DNA of 6,433 bases from Rhodospirillaceae bacterium (GTDB lineage: Bacteria; Pseudomonadota; Alphaproteobacteria; Rhodospirillales; Magnetospirillaceae): NCBI GenBank assembly GCA_013349735.1, contig DUZC01000109.1:1-6433 (forward strand). Direction: 5' to 3'. Shown piece after piece: positions 1 through 6,319 of the stretch (position 1 is the stretch's first letter; every line of letters begins with the position of its first letter). The position numbers were made by a program, and so were the translations under genes. The notes beneath the pieces are model-generated. The model was given only the letters and a program-made list of their open reading frames with translations. It did not search any database and was not told where the DNA came from.

Positions 1-2882
1 TGCATCGTCTTGGCATTCAGGCTTTCGAGCCGGTCTTGATCGAAGGCAAGGCCATTCAACTTCATCCGCTGGTCTGCACCGCTTTCAATGCGGATTTTGA
101 CGGCGATCAGATGGCCGTCCATGTGCCGCTCTCTCTCGAGGCGCAGCTGGAAGCGCGCGTCCTGATGATGTCCACCAACAACATTCTGTCTCCGGCCAAT
201 GGCAAGCCGATCATTGTGCCCAGTCAGGATATCGTGTTGGGACTTTATTACATCACGATGGAACGGCCCGATGAGCCGGGCGAGGGTATGGTTTTCGCGA
301 ATGTCCAGGAAATCCAGCAGGCCCTTGATGCTAAGGCGGTCAGTCTGCACGCAAAAGTCAGTTGCCGTTACAAGACTGTCGACGAAGAAGGCAAGCCGGT
401 TACGCTGAGGGTGGCCACCACGCCTGGCAGAATGTTGCTTTCTGTGGTGCTGCCGCGTCATCCCAAGGTGCCGTTCTCGCTGATCAATCGCCTGTTGACC
501 AAAAAGGACATCCAGAACGTCATCGATATCGTCTACCGCCATTGCGGGCAGAAGGAGACGGTGATTTTCGCCGACCGCATTATGGGGCTGGGTTACGCTC
601 ATGCCTGCCGCGCCGGCATTTCGTTCGGCAAAGATGATCTGGTGATCCCTGCCTCGAAGGTGGTGATGGTCTCCGAGACCGAACAAAGGGTCAAAGAATA
701 TGAACAGCAGTATCAGGACGGTTTGATCACCCAGGGTGAAAAATATAACAAGGTGGTCGATGCCTGGTCGAAATGCACCGATGATGTTGCTGAAGCCATG
801 ATGAAGGAGATCAGCAAGCTCGAACCGGGCAAGCCGATCAACTCGGTCTATATGATGGCCCATTCCGGGGCCCGTGGCTCTGCGGCGCAGATGAAGCAGC
901 TGGCCGGGATGCGGGGCCTGATGGCCAAGCCCTCTGGTGAAATCATCGAGACCCCGATCATTTCCAACTTCAAAGAAGGCCTGACCGTGTTGGAGTATTT
1001 CAACTCTACCCACGGCGCTCGCAAGGGCCTGGCCGATACGGCGTTGAAAACCGCCAATTCCGGCTATCTTACCCGCCGTCTGGTGGACGTCGCCCAGGAC
1101 GCCATTATTGTCGAGGAAGATTGCGGGACGACCCGCGGTTTGACCGTTTCTCCGGTGGTCGAAGGGGGCGAAGTTATTGCCAGCTTGGGCGAGCGGATTC
1201 TCGGCCGGACCGCTTCGCGCGAAGTGGTCAATCCCTCAACCGGCGAGGTCATTGCCAGGGCCGGTGATCTCATTGATGAAAGCCTGGTCGAGTCTATCGA
1301 AGCGGCGGGTATCGAGATCGTCGGTATCCGGTCGGTCCTGACCTGCGAAGCCGAAACGGGGACCTGTGCCGCTTGCTATGGCCGTGATCTGGCCCGCGGG
1401 ACAAGGGTCAATGTCGGCGAAGCGGTGGGCGTCATCGCCGCCCAATCGATCGGTGAGCCGGGAACCCAGTTGACCATGCGGACCTTCCATATTGGTGGGG
1501 CGGCGCAGCGTGGCGCCGAACAATCCAGCGTGGAATCAGCTTTCGAAGCCAAGGTTCAGGTGGTCAACCGCAATGTGGTGACTAATTCCGCCGGTCAGCT
1601 GGTGGTGATGTCGCGCAATTGTGAACTGGTTCTGACGGATGCCAATGGCCGTGAAAAGGCGCGCCACCGCATTCCTTACGGCGCCAAAATGCTGTCCGAC
1701 GAAGGAGCCCAGGTGACCAAGGGCAGCAAGCTCGCCGAATGGGATCCCTATACCTTGCCGATCCTGACCGAACGCGAAGGCATTGCCCACTATGTTGATC
1801 TGGTGGAAGGCCTGTCGATGCGTGAGGTCTTGGACGAGCAGACCGGTATCGCCAGCAAGGTGGTGGTAGACTGGAAACAGCAGCCCCGTGGCTCCGATCT
1901 TCGTCCGCGCATTACCCTGCGGGATGAACAGGGAGAGGTGGTCCAGTTGGGCAATGGCCTGGAGGCCCGCTATTTCATGTCGGTCGATGCGATCCTGTCG
2001 GTCGAGAATGGACAGCGCGTGCATGCGGGTGACGTTCTGGCCCGTATTCCGCGCGAATCTTCAAAGACCCGTGATATCACCGGCGGTCTGCCTCGGGTGG
2101 CCGAACTCTTCGAAGCCCGGCGTCCGAAGGACCATGCGATTATCGCCGATATCGATGGTCGTGTAGAGTTCGGAAAGGACTACAAGTCCAAGCGCCGGGT
2201 TCTGGTGGTTCCGGAAGATGCCGATCCCATTGAATATCTGATTCCCAAGGGCAAGCATATTTCGGTTCAGGAAGGCGACTATGTCCGCAAGGGCGATCCA
2301 TTGATGGATGGCAATCCTGTTCCGCACGATATCCTTAAGGTCCTGGGTGTCGAGGCTTTGGCCAATTATCTGATCAACGAGATCCAGGAAGTTTATCGTC
2401 TGCAGGGCGTTAAGATTAACGATAAGCATATCGAAGTGATCGTTCGTCAGATGCTGCAGAAAGTCGAAATCAGTGACCCCGGCGACACCACATTCCTGGT
2501 GGGCGAACAGATTGATCGCCACGACTTCGACGCCGAAAACCTGAAGGCGATCCGTGAAAACGGCCGGCCGGCGGGTGGGACACCGGTTCTACAGGGCATT
2601 ACCAAAGCATCGTTGCAAACCCATTCCTTTATCTCGGCGGCGTCCTTCCAGGAAACCACCCGTGTGCTCACCGAGGCTGCGGTCTCGGGCAAGGTGGATA
2701 ATCTGATGGGGCTTAAGGAAAATGTTATTGTCGGTCGTCTTATTCCGGCGGGAACAGGCGCGGTGATGAACCGTTTGCGCGAAATTGCCGCTAAACGGGA
2801 CCGGGAATTACAGGCGCCCGAAGGAGAGGCTGGCTCGATCCCGGCGCTTTCCCATAACGAACCGCCGCCTTCTCTGACCTGA
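1..2882 (+). CDS. rpoC: DNA-directed RNA polymerase subunit beta' (5'-truncated by the window edge)
   Basis: This is the catalytic beta' subunit of RNA polymerase. The reading frame is open from base 3 (bases 1-2 finish a codon cut by the edge) and gives 959 residues ending at a TGA. By alignment from memory, the first residue matches about E. coli residue 430, so roughly the N-terminal 430 residues, including the first zinc site, lie outside the window. The Mg-binding NADFDGDQ motif is at 87-110, with the three Asp codons at 93, 99 and 105. The bridge helix is near 975-1083. The second zinc site has Cys codons at 1122, 1344, 1365 and 1374. The trigger loop (LTMRTFHIGG) is at about 1470-1499, with its His codon at 1488. 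It is followed by about 180 residues matching the proteobacterial trigger-loop insertion (SI3), up to about 2050. The conserved C-terminal segment (SFISAASFQETTRVLTEAA) is at about 2625-2681, followed by a short Pro-rich tail. No frameshift or missing key residue is seen. It is normally co-transcribed with rpoB upstream. Confidence 0.98.
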   Translation, partial: HRLGIQAFEPVLIEGKAIQLHPLVCTAFNADFDGDQMAVHVPLSLEAQLEARVLMMSTNNILSPANGKPIIVPSQDIVLGLYYITMERPDEPGEGMVFANVQEIQQALDAKAVSLHAKVSCRYKTVDEEGKPVTLRVATTPGRMLLSVVLPRHPKVPFSLINRLLTKKDIQNVIDIVYRHCGQKETVIFADRIMGLGYAHACRAGISFGKDDLVIPASKVVMVSETEQRVKEYEQQYQDGLITQGEKYNKVVDAWSKCTDDVAEAMMKEISKLEPGKPINSVYMMAHSGARGSAAQMKQLAGMRGLMAKPSGEIIETPIISNFKEGLTVLEYFNSTHGARKGLADTALKTANSGYLTRRLVDVAQDAIIVEEDCGTTRGLTVSPVVEGGEVIASLGERILGRTASREVVNPSTGEVIARAGDLIDESLVESIEAAGIEIVGIRSVLTCEAETGTCAACYGRDLARGTRVNVGEAVGVIAAQSIGEPGTQLTMRTFHIGGAAQRGAEQSSVESAFEAKVQVVNRNVVTNSAGQLVVMSRNCELVLTDANGREKARHRIPYGAKMLSDEGAQVTKGSKLAEWDPYTLPILTEREGIAHYVDLVEGLSMREVLDEQTGIASKVVVDWKQQPRGSDLRPRITLRDEQGEVVQLGNGLEARYFMSVDAILSVENGQRVHAGDVLARIPRESSKTRDITGGLPRVAELFEARRPKDHAIIADIDGRVEFGKDYKSKRRVLVVPEDADPIEYLIPKGKHISVQEGDYVRKGDPLMDGNPVPHDILKVLGVEALANYLINEIQEVYRLQGVKINDKHIEVIVRQMLQKVEISDPGDTTFLVGEQIDRHDFDAENLKAIRENGRPAGGTPVLQGITKASLQTHSFISAASFQETTRVLTEAAVSGKVDNLMGLKENVIVGRLIPAGTGAVMNRLREIAAKRDRELQAPEGEAGSIPALSHNEPPPSLT

Positions 2883-2890
2883 TCCCGAAG

Positions 2891-2914
2891 GAAAAGGGTG
2901 TCTCTGCCCTTTTC
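2891..2914 (+). other. Small hairpin just after the rpoC stop
   Basis: Arms GAAAAGGG (2891-2898) and CCCTTTTC (2907-2914) are perfectly complementary over 8 bp, with an 8-nt loop. The four Us lie inside the 3' arm, so the hairpin alone is a poor intrinsic terminator. It sits 12 bp upstream of a much stronger stem. It may stabilise the rpoC mRNA 3' end or assist termination. The base pairing is seen directly; the role is inferred. Confidence 0.4.
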
Positions 2915-2925
2915 TGAATGCCTTA

Positions 2926-2964
2926 ATCACCCGGCGCTTGTCCTGCAAGCGCCGGGTGATCTTT
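2926..2964 (+). terminator. Rho-independent terminator of the rpoBC transcript
   Basis: A perfect 15-bp inverted repeat has arms ATCACCCGGCGCTTG (2926-2940) and CAAGCGCCGGGTGAT (2946-2960), separated by a 5-nt loop (TCCTG). It is followed by CTTTAAC. The stem is long and GC-rich, but the U-run has only three Us. Its place 43 bp after the rpoC stop, with a promoter further downstream, fits termination of the RNA polymerase operon. Read-through into rpsL is possible because of the short U-run. Confidence 0.8.
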
Positions 2965-3085
2965 AACATCGCTGAATATTATAATAAAATCAGGGGCGAA
3001 GCCCTCGCAGATTGTAATTATATTTCTGCAAAAGCATGCTCAGTAAAATAAAATATTATGAAATGGATTCCCCGCGAATTTTTCT
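2965..3085 (+). other. AT-rich intergenic block without a gene
   Basis: This stretch is much richer in A+T than its surroundings: 39 of the 50 bases at 3011-3060 are A or T. The octamer AATATTAT occurs at 2975-2982 and again at 3052-3059, and AATAAAAT occurs at 2983-2990 and 3047-3054. An 8-bp palindrome AGCATGCT lies at 3033-3040. No convincing coding frame with a ribosome binding site was found. It lies about 30-150 bp upstream of the rpsL promoter, so it could act as an upstream element or a binding site for a nucleoid protein. That role is inferred. Confidence 0.4.
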
Positions 3086-3114
3086 TGCTGTTTCACAGTG
3101 ACCTATAGATTCGC

Positions 3115-3143
3115 TTGACGGGTCATTTCCCCCTCCCTATTAT
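3115..3143 (+). promoter_or_regulatory. Sigma70-type promoter for rpsL-rpsG-fusA-tuf
   Basis: The -35 box TTGACG (3115-3120) and the -10 box TATTAT (3138-3143) each match the housekeeping consensus at five of six positions and are separated by exactly 17 bp. The -35 box lies in a GCTTGACG context, which is common in alphaproteobacteria. Transcription should start near 3150. The bases after the -10 box (CCGGCCC) form a GC-rich discriminator, as in promoters of translation genes controlled by ppGpp in other proteobacteria. The promoter lies downstream of the rpoC terminator and has no competing gene around it. Confidence 0.8.
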
Positions 3144-3149
3144 CCGGCC

Positions 3150-3324
3150 CTCTCGGGGAGCTGGTGGTAGGTGTCCAGCCTAGACGCTGCTTCTTCGGGC
3201 TACCGAATGAACGAATCAACGCCGTACGGGTCGGCGGATAAAAGCCCGGTACAAGCCCCGGACGCCATTGGCTCCGAAGGGTGTTTTTTTTCGTTATGCC
3301 TGAAATTGGCAAAGGGACTGTTGG
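3150..3324 (+). promoter_or_regulatory. Long structured 5' leader of rpsL
   Basis: About 175 nt separate the predicted transcription start from the rpsL ATG, which is long for a ribosomal protein mRNA. Several short hairpins can be drawn: GCTGG/CCAGC (3160-3164 with 3175-3179); TTCTTCGG with CCGAA-T-GAA (3191-3198 with 3203-3211, one bulged base); and CGCCG/CGGCG (3220-3224 with 3232-3236). Longer-range pairings compete with these, such as CGGGCT (3196-3201) with AGCCCG (3243-3248) and CTTCGG (3193-3198) with CCGAAG (3274-3279). A U8 run at 3284-3291 ends the structured part. The rpsL ribosome binding site follows at 3311-3317 (AAAGGGA). A regulatory role is inferred from length, structure and position. 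I do not recognise a named RNA family. Confidence 0.5.
3260..3291 (+). terminator. Possible attenuator (weak hairpin plus U8) in the rpsL leader
   Basis: The arms ACGCC (3262-3266) and GGTGT (3280-3284) pair over 5 bp including one G-U. Two more A-T pairs can form inside, and G-U pairs can form below the stem. Eight Ts follow directly at 3284-3291, 33 bp before the rpsL start. The U-run is good but the stem is weak, so efficient termination is uncertain. Part of the 3' arm region (3274-3279) can pair instead with 3193-3198, as expected of an antiterminator switch. It could also be only a U-rich spacer. Confidence 0.3.
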
Positions 3325-3696
3325 ATGCCGACGATTAACCAGTTGATCCGCAAGCCGCGCGAACCACTCGTGGCGCGTAACAAAGTTCCGGCTTTGGAGG
3401 CCTGCCCGCAAAAGCGCGGTGTCTGTACCCGCGTCTACACGACGACGCCGAAAAAGCCAAACTCGGCGCTGCGCAAAGTTGCGCGCGTGCGTTTGACCAA
3501 TGGCTTCGAAGTTACCAGCTACATCCCTGGTGAAGGGCACAATTTGCAGGAACATTCGGTTGTGATGATCCGTGGCGGTCGCGTCAAGGATCTTCCCGGT
3601 GTCCGCTATCATATTATCCGTGGCACGCTGGATACCCAAGGCGTGAAAGACCGTCGTCAACGCCGTTCGAAATACGGCGCGAAGCGACCGAAGTAA
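3325..3696 (+). CDS. rpsL: 30S ribosomal protein S12
   Basis: S12 is a small basic protein at the decoding centre of the 30S subunit and affects tRNA selection accuracy. The 123-residue product has the family's usual length. The start MPTINQL is the conserved S12 N-terminus and fixes the ATG, with AAAGGGA at 3311-3317 seven bases upstream. The TTTPKKPNSALRK loop (residues 39-51) carries Lys43, and GGRVKDLPG (residues 84-92) carries Lys88 and Asp89. These are the unmutated residues at the positions where changes give streptomycin resistance or dependence, so this allele looks streptomycin-sensitive by that criterion. Asp89 is the residue methylthiolated in many bacteria. The C-terminus SKYGAKRPK is typical. 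It is the first gene of the str-type operon, 12 bp before rpsG. Confidence 0.98.
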   Translation: MPTINQLIRKPREPLVARNKVPALEACPQKRGVCTRVYTTTPKKPNSALRKVARVRLTNGFEVTSYIPGEGHNLQEHSVVMIRGGRVKDLPGVRYHIIRGTLDTQGVKDRRQRRSKYGAKRPK

Positions 3697-3708
3697 GGAT
3701 AGACGACC

Positions 3709-4179
3709 ATGTCACGTCGCCATGCTGCACTGAAGCGCGAAGTTCTGCCCGACGCCAAATATGGCGATGTGGTGGTAACCAAATTTATGAATTGTCTGAT
3801 GCTCGACGGTAAAAAGTCAGTGGCTGAAGCAATCGTCTACGGGGCTCTCGACAAGTTGGAGAAGAAGACCGGCCAGGAAGCGCTGACCCTTTTTCACAAT
3901 GCGCTCGACAATGTTAAGCCAGCCCTAGAAGTTCGCTCGCGGCGCGTCGGTGGTGCCACCTATCAGGTTCCAGTGGAAGTTCGTACCGAGCGTCGGCAGG
4001 CCCTGGCTATACGTTGGCTCATCGACAATGCCCGCAAGCGCGGCGAAACCACGATGATTGATCGCTTGTCCGGCGAATTGCTGGATGCATCATCGAACCG
4101 TGGCGCTGCCGTCAAGAAGCGGGAAGACACGCACCGCATGGCTGAGGCCAACAAGGCCTTCTCGCATTATCGCTGGTAA
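3709..4179 (+). CDS. rpsG: 30S ribosomal protein S7
   Basis: S7 is a primary 16S rRNA-binding protein that nucleates assembly of the 30S head and lies near the E site. The product has 156 residues, the normal length. It begins MSRRHAA and contains the family stretches KFMNCLMLDGKKSVAE (about residues 25-40) and EVRSRRVGGATYQVPVEV (about 74-91, the rRNA-contacting beta-hairpin region). It ends with a C-terminal helix finishing in AFSHYRW. The Shine-Dalgarno TAAGGA (3694-3699) overlaps the rpsL stop codon and is nine bases before the ATG, so translation of the two genes is probably coupled. In E. coli S7 also represses its own operon through the rpsL-rpsG spacer; here that spacer is only 12 bp. 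Confidence 0.98.
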   Translation: MSRRHAALKREVLPDAKYGDVVVTKFMNCLMLDGKKSVAEAIVYGALDKLEKKTGQEALTLFHNALDNVKPALEVRSRRVGGATYQVPVEVRTERRQALAIRWLIDNARKRGETTMIDRLSGELLDASSNRGAAVKKREDTHRMAEANKAFSHYRW

Positions 4180-4208
4180 CAGCACTCAAGATTCAGGCTT
4201 TTTAGACA

Positions 4209-6287
4209 ATGGCACGTCAGACTCCTCTCGATTGCTATCGCAATATCGGCATCATGGCTCACATTGATGCCGGTAAGACGACGACGACCGAGCGCATCCT
4301 CTACTACACCGGAAAGTCCTATAAGATTGGCGAAGTGCATGAAGGCACCGCCACGATGGACTGGATGGAGCAGGAACAAGAGCGAGGCATCACGATTACG
4401 TCGGCGGCGACCACGGCCTTCTGGAAGGACCATCGCGTCAATATCATCGACACGCCTGGCCATGTGGACTTCACCATCGAGGTGGAGCGCAGCCTTCGCG
4501 TGTTGGACGGTGCTGTGACCGTATTTGACTCGGTGGCCGGTGTTGAACCGCAATCCGAGACCGTTTGGCGCCAGGCCGATAAATACGGCGTGCCGCGCAT
4601 TTGCTTCGTTAACAAGATGGATCGTATTGGCGCCGATTTTTACCGTTGCGTCGATATGATTAAGGACCGTTTGGGCGCGCGTCCCATGGTCATGCATTTG
4701 CCCATCGGGGTCGAATCAGAATATGCCGGCTTGGTGGATCTGCTGCGCAATGTCGCGGTGATCTGGAAAGATGAGTCTCTTGGGGCCGAGTTTGAAGACC
4801 AGCCAATACCCGCTGATCTGGTGGAAAAAGCGGCTGAATACAGACAACAGCTGATTGAGATGGCCGTCGAGATGGATGATCAGGCTATGGAAGCCTATCT
4901 CGAAGGCAATGAGCCGGATGTTGAGACCTTAAAGAAGTGCATTCGCAAAGGCACCATTGCGATGACCTTCGTTCCGGTTCTTTGCGGTTCGGCTTTTAAG
5001 AATAAGGGCGTTCAGCCATTGTTGGACGCGGTGGTTGATTTTCTGCCGGCACCCGTTGATATTCCGGCCATTAAGGGCATCAAAGCCGGCAGTGACGCGG
5101 AAATCGAAAAGGCCGCGACGGACGAGTCTCCCTTTGCTGGTCTTGCCTTCAAGATCATGAACGATCCCTTCGTTGGGTCTCTGACCTTCGTCCGCATTTA
5201 TGCCGGGGTGGTTGAGTCCGGCAGTTATGTGATGAACACCGTGAAGGATAAGCGGGAGCGGGTTGGTCGCATGTTGTTGATGCATGCCAATTCGCGTGAA
5301 GAAATTAAAGAAGCCCGGGCTGGTGACATTGTCGCCTTTGCCGGCCTTAAGGATACCACCACCGGTGACACACTGTGTTCCGTTGATGATCTGGTGATCC
5401 TTGAGCGGATGGAATTTCCGGATCCGGTTATTGAAGTCGCGGTTGAACCTAAGACCAAGGCCGATCAGGAAAAGATGGGCATGGCTCTGGCGCGCCTGGC
5501 GGCTGAAGACCCGTCTTTCCGGGTTTCCAGCGATCCGGAATCTGGGCAGACGGTGATTAAGGGCATGGGTGAACTTCACCTGGAAATCATCGTCGACCGC
5601 ATGAAGCGTGAGTTCAAGGTCGAGGCCAATGTTGGCGCGCCGCAGGTTGCGTATCGCGAGACCATCAGCAAGACCTATGAAATGGATTACACGCATAAGA
5701 AGCAGACCGGTGGTTCCGGTCAGTTTGCCCGGGTCAAGATTCGGTTTGAACCGAATGAAGCCGGCGCCGGCTATCAGTTCACCAATGCCGTGATCGGCGG
5801 GGCGGTTCCGAAGGAATATGTTCCCGGCGTGGATAAGGGGCTGAAAAGCGCAATGGAAACCGGCGTGTTGGCCGGGTTCCCGATGGTGGACTTCAAGGCC
5901 ACCTTGTATGACGGCGCCTATCATGATGTGGACTCCAGCGTCCTGGCCTTTGAAATTGCGGCCCGTGCGGCTTTCCGCGAGGGTATCGCCAAGGCGGGCC
6001 CGAAATTGCTGGAACCGATGATGCGGGTCGAGGTGGTGACACCCGAAGATTATATGGGTGACGTCATCGGCGATCTGAACAGTCGCCGGGGGCAGGTCAA
6101 CGGCATGGATAGCCGTGGTAATGCCCGGGTGGTGACGGCCATGGTGCCGTTGGCCAATATGTTTGGTTATGTGAATACCCTGCGTTCGATGAGCCAGGGA
6201 CGAGCCCAATACAGCATGCATTTCGATCACTATTCCGAAGTGCCGGCGAATGTGTCCGAGGAAATCCGCGCCAAATTGGCCGGCTGA
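4209..6287 (+). CDS. fusA: Elongation factor G (translocation GTPase)
   Basis: EF-G is the cytoplasmic GTPase that drives mRNA-tRNA translocation and, with ribosome recycling factor, splits post-termination ribosomes. The 692-residue product has the usual length. The G domain shows AHIDAGKT (17-24, P-loop), RGITI (59-63, switch I), DTPGH (81-85, with the catalytic-type His85), NKMD (135-138) and GSA (260-262). Domain II follows from about residue 300 and domain III from about 400. Domain IV spans roughly 480-600, with the HKKQTGGSGQF loop and the tip motif YHDVDSS, whose His572 matches the decoding-site histidine. Domain V runs to the end. The str-operon position and complete motifs indicate the canonical enzyme and not the fusA2 paralogue. 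The ATG is fixed by the conserved start MARQTPLDCYRNIGI, but the upstream bases give only a weak Shine-Dalgarno (CAGG at 4194-4197). Confidence 0.98.
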   Translation: MARQTPLDCYRNIGIMAHIDAGKTTTTERILYYTGKSYKIGEVHEGTATMDWMEQEQERGITITSAATTAFWKDHRVNIIDTPGHVDFTIEVERSLRVLDGAVTVFDSVAGVEPQSETVWRQADKYGVPRICFVNKMDRIGADFYRCVDMIKDRLGARPMVMHLPIGVESEYAGLVDLLRNVAVIWKDESLGAEFEDQPIPADLVEKAAEYRQQLIEMAVEMDDQAMEAYLEGNEPDVETLKKCIRKGTIAMTFVPVLCGSAFKNKGVQPLLDAVVDFLPAPVDIPAIKGIKAGSDAEIEKAATDESPFAGLAFKIMNDPFVGSLTFVRIYAGVVESGSYVMNTVKDKRERVGRMLLMHANSREEIKEARAGDIVAFAGLKDTTTGDTLCSVDDLVILERMEFPDPVIEVAVEPKTKADQEKMGMALARLAAEDPSFRVSSDPESGQTVIKGMGELHLEIIVDRMKREFKVEANVGAPQVAYRETISKTYEMDYTHKKQTGGSGQFARVKIRFEPNEAGAGYQFTNAVIGGAVPKEYVPGVDKGLKSAMETGVLAGFPMVDFKATLYDGAYHDVDSSVLAFEIAARAAFREGIAKAGPKLLEPMMRVEVVTPEDYMGDVIGDLNSRRGQVNGMDSRGNARVVTAMVPLANMFGYVNTLRSMSQGRAQYSMHFDHYSEVPANVSEEIRAKLAG

Positions 6288-6319
6288 TTTCGTTCGATTG
6301 CTAGACGGAGAAGAAGGTT

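Noticed and set aside
1503..2050. Extra insertion in rpoC after the trigger loop
   Set aside because: It aligns along its length with the known trigger-loop insertion of E. coli beta', so it is a normal proteobacterial feature.
1536..2522. Open frames on the - strand opposite rpoC (1536-2024 and 2061-2522)
   Set aside because: They are antisense to conserved beta' sequence, with the composition of shadow frames and no family resemblance.
3082..3109. Second promoter just upstream (TTCTTG, 16 bp, TATAGA)
   Set aside because: The -35 match is poor, and the box pair at 3115-3143 is far better.
3284..3327. Slippage on the T8 run fusing the upstream leader frame to rpsL
   Set aside because: The rpsL frame has a TGA at 3301-3303 between the T-run and the rpsL ATG, so no fusion protein could form.
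3296..3346. Short ATG frame of about 15 codons starting at 3296, overlapping the rpsL start
   Set aside because: It is very short, its nearest purine-rich stretch is about 14 bases away, and its codons overlap the real rpsL ribosome binding site.
3103..3660. 185-codon open frame on the - strand covering the leader and most of rpsL
   Set aside because: Most of it is antisense to the S12 gene and the rest is antisense to the leader and promoter. No recognisable domain or ribosome binding site supports it.
4929..6230. 433-codon open frame on the - strand opposite fusA
   Set aside because: It lies wholly inside fusA, is rich in His, Arg and Gly as expected of the antisense frame of a GC-rich gene, and matches no family. 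It is a codon-bias shadow.
6288..6319. Separate tuf promoter or terminator in the fusA-tuf gap
   Set aside because: The 32-bp gap shows no -35/-10 pair and no inverted repeat, only the tuf ribosome binding site.
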